Shown piece after piece: positions 34,065 to 43,344 of a stretch of 64,000 nucleotides of DNA. The DNA comes from a bacterium D16-51 (GTDB lineage Bacteria; Bacillota; Clostridia; Lachnospirales; Lachnospiraceae). The stretch covers positions 62,001 to 126,000 of the forward strand of contig RAYE01000004.1 in assembly GCA_003612285.1 (NCBI GenBank). The letters are read 5' to 3'. Below the pieces are notes generated by a model. That model had not been told where the DNA came from. It made no database searches and saw only the letters and a list, made by a program, of their open reading frames with translations. The translations under genes and the position numbers were made by a program. How positions within the stretch are numbered: the first letter of the stretch is position 1; each line of letters opens with the position of its first letter.

Positions 34065-36524
34065 GTGAAAGAGTTAAACAAAGAAAAGTTTAAAAAAGAA
34101 GTGGAAGATTACGTGAAAGTATTATTCCGTAAGTCTATTAAGGAAGCGAATGACCAGCAGTTATTTCAGGCAGTTTCCTATGCGGTAAAAGACTTTATCG
34201 TGGATCAGTGGATGGCAACACAGAAAAAATATGAAGAAAAAGATGTAAAATCAGTTTATTATCTGTCAATGGAGTTTTTGACAGGCCGTGCTTTGGGAAA
34301 TATTATTATTAACCTGAAGGGAAACCAGGCAATTAAGGAAGCAATTGAAGAATTGGGAATGGATTTGGATGTGATAGAAGACCAGGAGCCGGATGCAGCG
34401 CTTGGAAACGGTGGGTTAGGACGTTTGGCAGCGTGTTTCCTGGATTCTCTGTCAACACTTGGCTATCCTGCCTATGGATGTGGAATCCGTTATAAATATG
34501 GTATGTTCAAGCAGGCAATAAAGGATGGTTATCAGGTAGAGCGTCCAGATGACTGGTTAAAGGATGGAAACCCATTTGAAATTAAACGGCCGGAATATGC
34601 TATAGAAATAAAGTTTGGCGGATATGTTGCCATACATAAGGATGAAACGACCGGACGCAATAAATTTGTTCAGGAGAATTATCAGTCTGTCCTGGCAGTT
34701 CCTTATGATTTGCCGATTGTCGGATATAATAATAATGTAGTAAATACTCTGCGTATTTGGGATGCTGAGGCAATTGACACCTTTAACCTGGATTCTTTTG
34801 ATAAAGGGGACTATCAGAAGGCAGTAGAGCAGCAGAACCTTGCGCGTACAATTTGTGAGGTGCTTTATCCAAATGACAATCATATCGCAGGCAAGGAACT
34901 CCGTTTAAAACAGCAGTATTTCTTTGTATCAGCGAGTGTACAGAGGGCTGTGAAAAAATATATGGAGAAGCATGATGATATCCGCCGGATTCATGAAAAA
35001 GTATGTTTCCAGTTAAATGATACTCATCCGACAGTTACGGTTGCCGAACTGATGCGTATTTTAGTGGATGAATATGGCCTGGGCTGGGAAGAGGCATGGG
35101 GAATTACAAATAAGACATGTGCCTATACAAACCATACTATTATGTCAGAGGCTTTGGAAAAATGGCCATTGGAACTTTTCTCAAGGCTGCTTCCGCGTAT
35201 TTACCAGATTATTGAGGAAATTAACCGCCGTTTTATTTTAGAGATTCAGAGGGCATATCCGAATGATTACAGTAAAGTAGAAAAAATGGCAATTATTTAT
35301 GATGGGCAGGTTAAGATGGCGCACCTTGCAATTGCAGCAAGTTTTTCTGTTAATGGCGTTGCAAGGCTTCATACTGAGATCTTGAAAAACCAGGAATTAA
35401 AAGATTTCTATCTGATGATGCCAGAGAAATTTAATAATAAGACGAATGGCATTACACAGAGAAGATTCCTGCTTCATGGAAACCCTCTGCTGGCTGCCTG
35501 GGTGACAAGAAAGATTGGGGATGAGTGGATTACTAATCTGGCGCATATTAATGAACTATCTGTATATGTAAATGATGAATTGTGCCAAAAGGAATTTATG
35601 AATATTAAATATCAGAATAAAGTCCGTTTGGCAAAATATATTAAAGAGCATAATGGAATTGAAGTAAATCCGCGTTCAATTTTTGATGTGCAGGTTAAGA
35701 GGCTTCATGAGTATAAACGCCAGCTTTTGAATATTCTTCATATTATGTATTTGTACAATGATTTGAAGAAAAATCCAGAGAAAGATTTCTATCCAAGGAC
35801 CTTTATCTTTGGTGCGAAGGCGTCCGCAGGGTATCACAGGGCAAAGGCAATTATTAAACTTATTAACAGCGTTGCCGATGTGGTAAACAATGATAAATCT
35901 ATCCATGACAAAATTAAGGTGGTATTTATTGAAAACTACCGTGTTTCCAATGCAGAGCTGATTTTTGCTGCAGCAGATGTATCAGAGCAGATTTCTACTG
36001 CCAGCAAGGAAGCGTCCGGTACAGGCAATATGAAGTTTATGCTAAACGGCGCGCCTACGCTTGGGACAATGGATGGTGCGAATGTTGAGATTGTGGAAGA
36101 AGTTGGGGAAGAAAATGCATTTATCTTTGGCCTTTCTTCTGACCAGGTTATTGCATATGAGCATAATAACCAGTATAATCCAAGAGAAATTTATAATACA
36201 GATTCAGAAATCCGTGCTGTATTGACACAGTTAGTAGATGGGACATATGCGCCAGGCAATTCAGAAGAGTTCCGTGATATATATAATTCTCTTCTCGAAA
36301 GCCAGGGTGGACGTCCTGACATGTATTTCATCCTTGCAGACTTCCGTTCTTATGCAGAGGCTCAAAGAAGGGTAGAAGAGGCTTACAAAGACACTGCAAG
36401 ATGGGCAAAAATGGCTATGTTGAATACTGCAAAATGCGGCAAGTTCTCATCTGACAGAACAATTGAGGAATATGCAAAGGAAATCTGGAATTTGGAAAAA
36501 GTAACAGTAGAATTAGAAGATTAA
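34065..36524 (+). CDS. glgP: Glycogen/maltodextrin phosphorylase
   Basis: An 819-residue enzyme that releases glucose-1-phosphate from alpha-1,4-glucans with pyridoxal phosphate. Visible marks: YYLSMEFLTGRALGN, ALGNGGLGRLAACFLDS, FQLNDTHPTVTVAELMR, VKRLHEYKRQLLN, and EASGTGNMKFMLNGA with the cofactor Lys (in GNMKF). The GTG at 34065 is a fitting start with GGAGG nine bases before. It is monocistronic with a terminator behind; no other glycogen gene is adjacent. Confidence 0.96.
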   Translation: MKELNKEKFKKEVEDYVKVLFRKSIKEANDQQLFQAVSYAVKDFIVDQWMATQKKYEEKDVKSVYYLSMEFLTGRALGNIIINLKGNQAIKEAIEELGMDLDVIEDQEPDAALGNGGLGRLAACFLDSLSTLGYPAYGCGIRYKYGMFKQAIKDGYQVERPDDWLKDGNPFEIKRPEYAIEIKFGGYVAIHKDETTGRNKFVQENYQSVLAVPYDLPIVGYNNNVVNTLRIWDAEAIDTFNLDSFDKGDYQKAVEQQNLARTICEVLYPNDNHIAGKELRLKQQYFFVSASVQRAVKKYMEKHDDIRRIHEKVCFQLNDTHPTVTVAELMRILVDEYGLGWEEAWGITNKTCAYTNHTIMSEALEKWPLELFSRLLPRIYQIIEEINRRFILEIQRAYPNDYSKVEKMAIIYDGQVKMAHLAIAASFSVNGVARLHTEILKNQELKDFYLMMPEKFNNKTNGITQRRFLLHGNPLLAAWVTRKIGDEWITNLAHINELSVYVNDELCQKEFMNIKYQNKVRLAKYIKEHNGIEVNPRSIFDVQVKRLHEYKRQLLNILHIMYLYNDLKKNPEKDFYPRTFIFGAKASAGYHRAKAIIKLINSVADVVNNDKSIHDKIKVVFIENYRVSNAELIFAAADVSEQISTASKEASGTGNMKFMLNGAPTLGTMDGANVEIVEEVGEENAFIFGLSSDQVIAYEHNNQYNPREIYNTDSEIRAVLTQLVDGTYAPGNSEEFRDIYNSLLESQGGRPDMYFILADFRSYAEAQRRVEEAYKDTARWAKMAMLNTAKCGKFSSDRTIEEYAKEIWNLEKVTVELED

Positions 36525-36590
36525 CTGCCGGATGATTTTGTGTAAAGCAGCAGGGCGTCGTTTGTTTTGCTGCAATACAGAAATAATCCG

Positions 36591-36624
36591 GAAAAAGGGC
36601 AGGCATATTTGCACTGCCCTTTTC
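36591..36624 (+). terminator. Terminator after glgP
   Basis: AAAAGGGCAG (36593-36602) pairs with CTGCCCTTTT (36614-36623); the T-rich 3' arm ends the stem. Confidence 0.7.
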
Positions 36625-36676
36625 TGGACATTTACATGAAAAACTTTCAGGATGCCAAGATAAGAGGGGAAACAGG

Positions 36677-37360
36677 ATGACACGCATTTTGCTGGTAGAA
36701 GATGATACAGAAATCATTAAAAACCTGACAAAATTTTTGCAGGAAGAGGGATTTTGGGTAAAGGCAGTATCAGGGCAAAAAGAAGCTCTGGAATATATAG
36801 GGCGCAGGGAACAGGAAATAGATTTAATCCTTTTGGATGTATCTTTACCAGATGGAAACGGTTTTGCAGTTTGTGCTGCTGTAAAAGCAAATACAAAGAT
36901 TCCTGTTATTTTTCTGACAGCTTCCGGGGATGAATACAGCACTGTCACCGGATTAGATATGGGAGCGGATGATTATATCCCAAAGCCTTTCCGGCCAAGG
37001 GAGCTTATATCCCGGATGAAGAATGTGTTGCGGAGAAGAAGCAGGCCAAATGTTGTTTTATCTTTAGGGGATATTGCAATGGATGTTTTAAGCGGAACAG
37101 TTACAAAGGCAGGGAAAGAGATTTTACTTTCAGCGCTTGAATACAGGCTTTTGCTTATTTTTCTAAATAACCCGGGGATTGTTTTAAGCCGTAACAGGCT
37201 TTTGGAGGAAATCTGGGATGCGGCGGGAGAATATGTCAATGACAATACTTTAACAGTTTATATTAAGCGGTTAAGGGAAAAAATTGAAAATGACCCACAA
37301 AATCCTAACTTAATCCATACTGTCCGTGGAATGGGATATCGTGCACAGGAAGGCGAATAG
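36677..37360 (+). CDS. OmpR-family response regulator
   Basis: A 227-residue regulator. Receiver residues 1-120 (ILLVEDD, phospho-acceptor in LILLDVSLPDGNG, TAS and KPF switch residues) and a winged-helix DNA-binding domain (NDNTLTVYIKRLREKIEND, HTVRGMGYR). AGAGGGGAAACAGG is ahead of the ATG. It is paired with the sensor kinase 68 bases downstream. No target is obvious; an ABC/FtsX exporter lies 9 kb away. Confidence 0.92.
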   Translation: MTRILLVEDDTEIIKNLTKFLQEEGFWVKAVSGQKEALEYIGRREQEIDLILLDVSLPDGNGFAVCAAVKANTKIPVIFLTASGDEYSTVTGLDMGADDYIPKPFRPRELISRMKNVLRRRSRPNVVLSLGDIAMDVLSGTVTKAGKEILLSALEYRLLLIFLNNPGIVLSRNRLLEEIWDAAGEYVNDNTLTVYIKRLREKIENDPQNPNLIHTVRGMGYRAQEGE

Positions 37361-37428
37361 TGTGATAGATAATTTTTTCACACGCAAATTTGTGCCTATG
37401 GCGCAAATTTGCAGGTTGTGGGAAAGGC

Positions 37429-38451
37429 ATGGTTATTATTATGAAATTTATCCGGAATCCTGAAATCCAGAGAGAATTTCTTGCAGTAATTTTTTTACTG
37501 GCAGCAGCGGGGCTTGTGGCTGTTATATTGATTGGTGTGCATGGTGCGGCAGGCGTAATGTTAACAGGGCTGGTTTTTGCATGTTTGCATTTCCTTTCTG
37601 CATGGCTGCGCTATAGGAAAATTGCGTGGATGTCACAGAACCTGGATGAGATTTTACTTGACGATAGTGTCGCCTTGCTGCAGGAATGTGAAGAGGGGGA
37701 GCTTGCCATTTTATATTCGCAGCTTGGGAAACTTGTCAGGCGGTTCCGGCAGCAGAACAGTGACTTAAAGAAAGACAGGATATTGCTTGCAGATTCTCTT
37801 GCAGATATTTCCCATCAGATTAAGACACCTTTGACCTCTATCCATCTATTACTCCGTTTTTTGGAAGAAGAGGAGATTACGCTGGAACGCCGTTGTGAGA
37901 TTTCAAGGGAAATTATGCAGCTGTTAGAAAGGATTAATTGGCTTGTCTATGCGCTTCTTAAGATGTCGCGCCTGGATGCAGGGGTGGCTGTAATGAAGTC
38001 AGAAAAGGTATCTGTACAGGAGCTGGCAGATAAAGCATATGGGCTTGTAGCAGTATCTATGGATATCCGGGGGATTCAGTGGAGTACAAAGATAGCAGAT
38101 AATGCTTCTTTTTATGGGGATTTGCCGTGGAGTGTAGAGGCAGTCGGGAATATTTTGAAAAATGCAATAGAACATGTGCCTGAAGGAGGCGGTATTTTCT
38201 TTTCTGGTGAAGAAAATGCGATTTATACAGAGATTCGGATTGAAGATGAAGGAAGTGGAATTGCACCAGAGGATTTACCGCATTTATTTGAACGCTTTTA
38301 CCGAGGAAAGGGAAGTGACAGCCAGAGTATAGGGATTGGGCTGCCTCTGGCACAAAAAATTATCCTGGGGCAGAATGGCACAATAGATGTAAGGAATAGG
38401 GAACAGGGCGGCGCTGTGTTCCGTATCCGGTTTTATAAGACGGTTGTGTAA
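37429..38451 (+). CDS. Sensor histidine kinase of the OmpR-type pair
   Basis: About 340 residues. Two membrane segments lie in the first 70 residues with almost no outer loop, as in intramembrane-sensing kinases. The HisKA box is LADISHQIKTPLTSIHLLL, and the ATPase domain has NILKNAIEHVPEGG, EDEGSGI and SIGIGLPLAQKI. The start is open between 37429 and 37441 because neither has ideal ribosome-site spacing. It is cotranscribed with the regulator. Confidence 0.9.
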   Translation: MVIIMKFIRNPEIQREFLAVIFLLAAAGLVAVILIGVHGAAGVMLTGLVFACLHFLSAWLRYRKIAWMSQNLDEILLDDSVALLQECEEGELAILYSQLGKLVRRFRQQNSDLKKDRILLADSLADISHQIKTPLTSIHLLLRFLEEEEITLERRCEISREIMQLLERINWLVYALLKMSRLDAGVAVMKSEKVSVQELADKAYGLVAVSMDIRGIQWSTKIADNASFYGDLPWSVEAVGNILKNAIEHVPEGGGIFFSGEENAIYTEIRIEDEGSGIAPEDLPHLFERFYRGKGSDSQSIGIGLPLAQKIILGQNGTIDVRNREQGGAVFRIRFYKTVV

Positions 38452-38553
38452 GTTCCTTGCATTTGGAAAAGGGGTATGCTACTATCATTATAGGGTATAT
38501 TAAAAAGATGCTTTGCTTAAAATATCGGAATAAAAGGTGGAATGGAGGAGAAA

Positions 38554-40119
38554 ATGGCAGATAATTACAGGATTGTTATGGAAGTATCAGAAGAAAATGA
38601 ACCAGAAAATGAGCTGAAGGATGAATGTTTTTTATTAAAGTTTGTCCAGCATAAAAAAATTTGTATCCAGTGTCATGATAACCCGGATGCGGATGCATTG
38701 GCATCTGGGTTTGCATTATATAAATTTTATGAAAGCAAGGGAATTGATGTAAACTTTATTTACAGTGGACCCAATAAGATTACAAAACCAAATCTGCTTT
38801 TAATGATACGTGCTTTGGAGATACCGGTTCAGTATGTGACAGAGCTGCCGGATTGTGACTTACTTTTTCTGACAGACTGTCAGTATGGTTCTGGGAATGT
38901 CACATATTTTGAGGCTCCTGAAGTTGCCACGATTGACCATCATCAATGTGGGATGATGCAGAATGAGAATTTTTGGATTAAAAGCAATTTAGGAAGCTGT
39001 GCTACGGCTGTTTGGGCATTGATGAATAATCTGGGGTATCCTTTCAGGGAAGATTTGAATTTATCGACAGCTTTGTACTATGGGCTTTATATGGATACAA
39101 ACCATTTTGAGGAAATTTTCCATCCACTGGATAAGGATATGCGTGATTATCTGCAGACAAAGGAGCAGCTTTTGTTCCAGCTTGAGAATACAAATTTATC
39201 TATGGCAGAATTGGAGATTGCAAGTAAAGCTCTAATTAGCAAGATTTATAATGAAGAGTATCGGTTTGCGGTTATTCCGGCAGAAACATGCGACCCGAAT
39301 ATTCTTGGTATTATCAGTGATTTTGTAATACAGGTGGAAGAGGTAAATAGCTGCATTGCATTTAATCCAAATTCCGGCGGTTATAAAATATCGGTTAGAA
39401 GCTGCGACAAAGAGATGAAGGCAAATGAGATGGCAGAGTATATTTGCAATGGAATTGGGAATGGCGGAGGGCATCTTACAAAGGCAGGGGGATTTATTGC
39501 CATGAAGCCTTTGCAGGAAGCTTACAAAGGGAAGAAAATTGAAGAGGTCCTGGTTGAGAGGATGGTGGATTACCACAAGGCATATGATGTGATTTATGCA
39601 AAAGATTATAATGCAGATTTAAGTGCAATGGAGCGTTACCAGAAGAAAAAGATTATTGTAGGCGTCGTTATGGCCAGTGAATTTTTAAAGGAAGGGACTC
39701 CTGTAATGGTGAGGACATTAGAGGGCGATGTTGACTTGATTGTAGAGAATGATTTGTATTTTATGGTAGGGATAGAAGGCGAGGTATATCCAATCCGCAA
39801 AGAAAAATTTGACAGGTCATACCAACTGGTTGAGGGTGAGCCTGATATAGTGATGGAATACACGCCGAATGTTCGTAACCATATTGACGGTGAAGTTTAT
39901 CAATTAATGAACTATATGAAGACATGTGTGGCAACAGGCACTACAAAAATTTATGCGAAAAGGCTGGATCATAATGTAAAAGTGTTTACTGCATGGGATG
40001 AAGATAAATATTACCGCGGCGTTGTTGGGGATTATCTTGTAGTGAGGGAAGATGACCTGCACGATATTTATGTTGTACGGAGCGATATATTTGATAAGAC
40101 ATATGAAAAAATATCGTAG
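38554..40119 (+). CDS. DHH-family phosphoesterase with extra C-terminal domain
   Basis: A 521-residue protein. The DHH part has CHDNPDADALASG, LTDCQYG and VATIDHHQ metal ligands; the DHHA1 part has GIGNGGGHLTKAGGF. The remaining 150 residues after about 370 are not recognised and are not part of the usual NrnA/GdpP plan. Related enzymes degrade nanoRNA, pAp or cyclic dinucleotides; the substrate here is unknown. The start at 38554 has GGAGG at the best distance; ATG 38542 is possible. Confidence 0.82.
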   Translation: MADNYRIVMEVSEENEPENELKDECFLLKFVQHKKICIQCHDNPDADALASGFALYKFYESKGIDVNFIYSGPNKITKPNLLLMIRALEIPVQYVTELPDCDLLFLTDCQYGSGNVTYFEAPEVATIDHHQCGMMQNENFWIKSNLGSCATAVWALMNNLGYPFREDLNLSTALYYGLYMDTNHFEEIFHPLDKDMRDYLQTKEQLLFQLENTNLSMAELEIASKALISKIYNEEYRFAVIPAETCDPNILGIISDFVIQVEEVNSCIAFNPNSGGYKISVRSCDKEMKANEMAEYICNGIGNGGGHLTKAGGFIAMKPLQEAYKGKKIEEVLVERMVDYHKAYDVIYAKDYNADLSAMERYQKKKIIVGVVMASEFLKEGTPVMVRTLEGDVDLIVENDLYFMVGIEGEVYPIRKEKFDRSYQLVEGEPDIVMEYTPNVRNHIDGEVYQLMNYMKTCVATGTTKIYAKRLDHNVKVFTAWDEDKYYRGVVGDYLVVREDDLHDIYVVRSDIFDKTYEKIS

Positions 40120-40173
40120 TGTATAAGGCTGTAAATAGTTGATTTACAGTTCCTAAGAGAATGGAGGAATGGT

Positions 40174-43167
40174 ATGTCTAAATATGCGGCATTTATCAGC
40201 TACCGTCATGGTGGGATTGATGAAAAGGTTGCAATTCAGATTCATAAAGAGATAGAACGCTACCGCCTTCCGGGAAAGATTGCAAAGGCAAAAGGGACAA
40301 AGTACCTCGGGAAAATCTTCCGTGATGCAGAAGAACTGCGGGCAGCAAGCAACCTTTCTGAAATTATCCGGGAGGCAATAAGGGAATCAGAATGGCTGAT
40401 TGTGTTATGTACAAAACGATATAAAGATTCTGTCTGGTGTATGGAGGAAGTAGAATATTTTATTGAACTTCGCGGCAGAGACCGTGTGATTGTCGTTTTA
40501 ATTGAAGGAGAGCCATATGAAAGTTTTCCTAAAATATTAACAGAGATAGAGCAGAATGGTGAAATTGTACATATTGAGCCGCTTGCAGTGGACATCAGGG
40601 CAGATTCAGAAAAAGAAATATTAAAAAATGTAAAAAATGAGAAGTTTCGTTTTCTGGCAAGAATGCTGGATATTGATTATGATGATCTCCGCCAGAGACA
40701 GAGGGAGCGTAAGAAAAAGCAGGTCATGGCAGCGGCTTCTGTGATTATTGTAAGTGTTGGCATTTTTGTCGGCACTGTTATGATGAAAAATTTTGAATTG
40801 GCAGATGCATATGCTGCTTTGGATGATTCCATGCAGCAGACATTGCGTGGACAGTCGTATTACTTAGCAGAATACGCAGGAGAGGCTTATAATGACGGTG
40901 ACAGGACTACAGCGGCGCTTCTTGCGCTGGAGGCCCTTCCAAAGAATTTGAAAGAGCCGGAACGGCCGTTTGTAGAAAGTGTAATGCAGTCCCTGACACA
41001 AGCTTTGGGGGTATATGATTACAGCAGCGGTTTCCGTACAGACAAGGTATATTCCCTGGAGGAAGAAGCATACGACACAAAGGCGCAGATTAGTGCAGAC
41101 AGACAGGTTATTGTTATAGAAAATTATGTTTATACGGCAGGCAATATGCTGAAGAGAAAAGTTTATGTGTACAGCCTGCAGGATAAGAGTATGATTTGCC
41201 AGTATAATTTATCTGACATGAACCGTTCTTATTATACGTCTTCAACAAAAAGCAGTTATTTGATGAAGGATAGCAAAACGCTTTTGTATTTAGGCAACGA
41301 TGGCCTGACGGCTGTTGACATTTATACAGGGGAGAAGAAGTTTAAGGGGGAAGCCGGGGATGAACTTGTTGTCAGTAAAAAAGAAGATATAATTGTAACG
41401 ACAGATTATAAGGAAGGTTTTCTGCATTTTTATGATGCGGGGGGAAAGGAAACATTAAATTGCGATTTGGGGACGGAAAATAAATATACGCTTTGTGATA
41501 TTAATGCTGACAGTTCCACGGTGGTACTTTCTGTAATTGCAGAGGGAGCGGAAGGATTGATGCTTTTGGATGCTGAAACAGGGGAAAGTACATTTGTCAA
41601 CCAGTCTGGAGAGTGCAGGAATGTATTCTTTATTGACAATACACAGCTTTGTTTTATCAGGGAAGATATAGAAGAAGATTTGAAACATATTGTTGTCTGT
41701 GACGCAGAATCCCTTGCAGAAAATTATCTGTGCGATGCAAACTGGGAAATCCGTGACGTATGTGCTACACCAAATAATAGTTGTGTCTATTTCCATGGGA
41801 AAAAGATTTATGAAGTAGACATTAAAACGGGTAAAATGAAGTGGCAGCATGAGTTTTCAAGCAATGTATTGTCAATAGAAGTGGAAGAAAGCTTTTGCGG
41901 CATTACCTGCAGTGATGGGCAGAGTTACTTTTATAATTTGGCTGCGAAAGAATTAATTAATTCTATGGATGGAAACGGCGAGGGGTTTTATATGCTTGCA
42001 ATGAATCAGGATTATGCCTGTATGCGGGATTATTGGGGACAGAATATACGTGTATATAAAAGGCAGGACAATAAAAATTCTGATGCAATATCAACAGATA
42101 TTTCTGCAATAGTGGAGGAGAATCCTGATAAATGGTATACCTGTAGCTCAGATGGTGACAGAATTATGCTTGGATACCAGAAGGAAATGAAAAGTGGTAT
42201 CCGGATTTTTGAAGGGGAAAATTTATCAGCTCTTGGCGGGCAGGATTTGGAAAATCTGGAATATAGTAACTTTGATAATTTGAGTATTGATTTGGAAAAT
42301 CCGGCATATATCAGCATCCATGATTATGGATATGGTGAAAATGCCCATTATGATGTAAATACATTCCGCCCTGTTTTGAAATTTAATGAGGATTCCTATT
42401 ATTACTATAATGAAGATATGTCGCTTTTATATGTTGCTGATGATAATACAGTGCAGGAGTATAATGCAGAGACAGGTGAGAAGAAAGAACGTTTTTTCCT
42501 TCCGGATTCTTATGACAGAGGTTTGAAAATAGGGGATACAAAGGTCTTTGGGAATGACAGCAGCATATTAATTCAGTCAGATGATAAAAAGAAGGTAATT
42601 GAGGATGCCAGAATTTATACGTTTCATGCAGATAGGAAACTGCTGTTTTATAGAAACATTGACGGGGATAAATGGTATGTATATTCTTTGCTGCAAGACA
42701 GGGTTCTCTGTGAAGGAGAAGCTGGGAATTATTCCTGCACGGCCTTTTTTGGAGATGGGCGCTATTTCTTAAACGATTACAGTGAAGTATATGATATGAG
42801 TACATGGGAGAAGGTGCTGGATTTGTCAGGTATCAGCAATTCAGTTTATGGCGTACAGACCAGCATGAAAAGTCCGTATTTTGTAGTTTGGTATCAGAAT
42901 GGGGATGCAGTTTCTAATAGAAAAGTAAGCGGTTTAAATATGGCATACCTTTACAGTAAAGAAAATACGAATGAAATTGTAGGTGTTGTGCCCAATTATG
43001 TTGCTTCTACAAAGGATGGGAAGGTTATTGTGTTCGACGGCGACCATACATTGTATAAAGTCCCGCTTTATTCTGTTGAAGAACTAGTCAAAAAAGCAAA
43101 GGCATATGTTGGTAAATCAAAACTTACCGAGAAGCAGGTTGAGAAATATCATTTGTATTCTAAATAG
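40174..43167 (+). CDS. Membrane-anchored TIR-domain protein with outer beta-propeller-like region
   Basis: A 997-residue protein. Residues 1-165 are a TIR domain (AAFISYRHGG, FRDAEELRAAS, WLIVLC, and SVWCMEEVEYF with the catalytic-position Glu at E92). A basic stretch RQRQRERKKK leads into one membrane helix (residues about 183-203). A short helical part with GDRTTAALLALEALP is followed by some 700 residues of repeating beta-strand blades, as in WD40/quinoprotein-like propellers. The TIR part should be cytoplasmic and the propeller outside. E92 suggests NAD hydrolase potential. It is a single gene with GGAGG ahead, not in an obvious defence operon. Confidence 0.82.
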   Translation: MSKYAAFISYRHGGIDEKVAIQIHKEIERYRLPGKIAKAKGTKYLGKIFRDAEELRAASNLSEIIREAIRESEWLIVLCTKRYKDSVWCMEEVEYFIELRGRDRVIVVLIEGEPYESFPKILTEIEQNGEIVHIEPLAVDIRADSEKEILKNVKNEKFRFLARMLDIDYDDLRQRQRERKKKQVMAAASVIIVSVGIFVGTVMMKNFELADAYAALDDSMQQTLRGQSYYLAEYAGEAYNDGDRTTAALLALEALPKNLKEPERPFVESVMQSLTQALGVYDYSSGFRTDKVYSLEEEAYDTKAQISADRQVIVIENYVYTAGNMLKRKVYVYSLQDKSMICQYNLSDMNRSYYTSSTKSSYLMKDSKTLLYLGNDGLTAVDIYTGEKKFKGEAGDELVVSKKEDIIVTTDYKEGFLHFYDAGGKETLNCDLGTENKYTLCDINADSSTVVLSVIAEGAEGLMLLDAETGESTFVNQSGECRNVFFIDNTQLCFIREDIEEDLKHIVVCDAESLAENYLCDANWEIRDVCATPNNSCVYFHGKKIYEVDIKTGKMKWQHEFSSNVLSIEVEESFCGITCSDGQSYFYNLAAKELINSMDGNGEGFYMLAMNQDYACMRDYWGQNIRVYKRQDNKNSDAISTDISAIVEENPDKWYTCSSDGDRIMLGYQKEMKSGIRIFEGENLSALGGQDLENLEYSNFDNLSIDLENPAYISIHDYGYGENAHYDVNTFRPVLKFNEDSYYYYNEDMSLLYVADDNTVQEYNAETGEKKERFFLPDSYDRGLKIGDTKVFGNDSSILIQSDDKKKVIEDARIYTFHADRKLLFYRNIDGDKWYVYSLLQDRVLCEGEAGNYSCTAFFGDGRYFLNDYSEVYDMSTWEKVLDLSGISNSVYGVQTSMKSPYFVVWYQNGDAVSNRKVSGLNMAYLYSKENTNEIVGVVPNYVASTKDGKVIVFDGDHTLYKVPLYSVEELVKKAKAYVGKSKLTEKQVEKYHLYSK

Positions 43168-43210
43168 TAACTGGGGTCAGCATATTTTCTAAAAAATACC
43201 AGAAATGCCA

Positions 43211-43238
43211 TTGCATTTCCAGTATAGCGTGCTATAAT
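43211..43238 (+). promoter_or_regulatory. Promoter of the BspA-like surface gene
   Basis: TTGCAT (43211-43216) and TATAAT (43233-43238), 16 bases apart, about 105 bases ahead of the start codon; the -35 lies inside the palindrome GAAATGCCATTGCATTTC. Confidence 0.7.
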
Positions 43239-43344
43239 AAGTAATACAAATTATAGTTGTTTAATTTTTGCAGGCTGCCCTCTCAGCAGTTTGTTTGTGA
43301 TAGGAAGTTTGTTATGAATGTTATTAGAAATGGGAGGTATCAAT

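Noticed and set aside
21385-40160. The 13-mer ACAGTTCCTAAGA occurs near both 21385 and 40148
   Set aside because: A single shared 13-mer is expected by chance in 64 kb; flanking bases differ and no shared function is evident.
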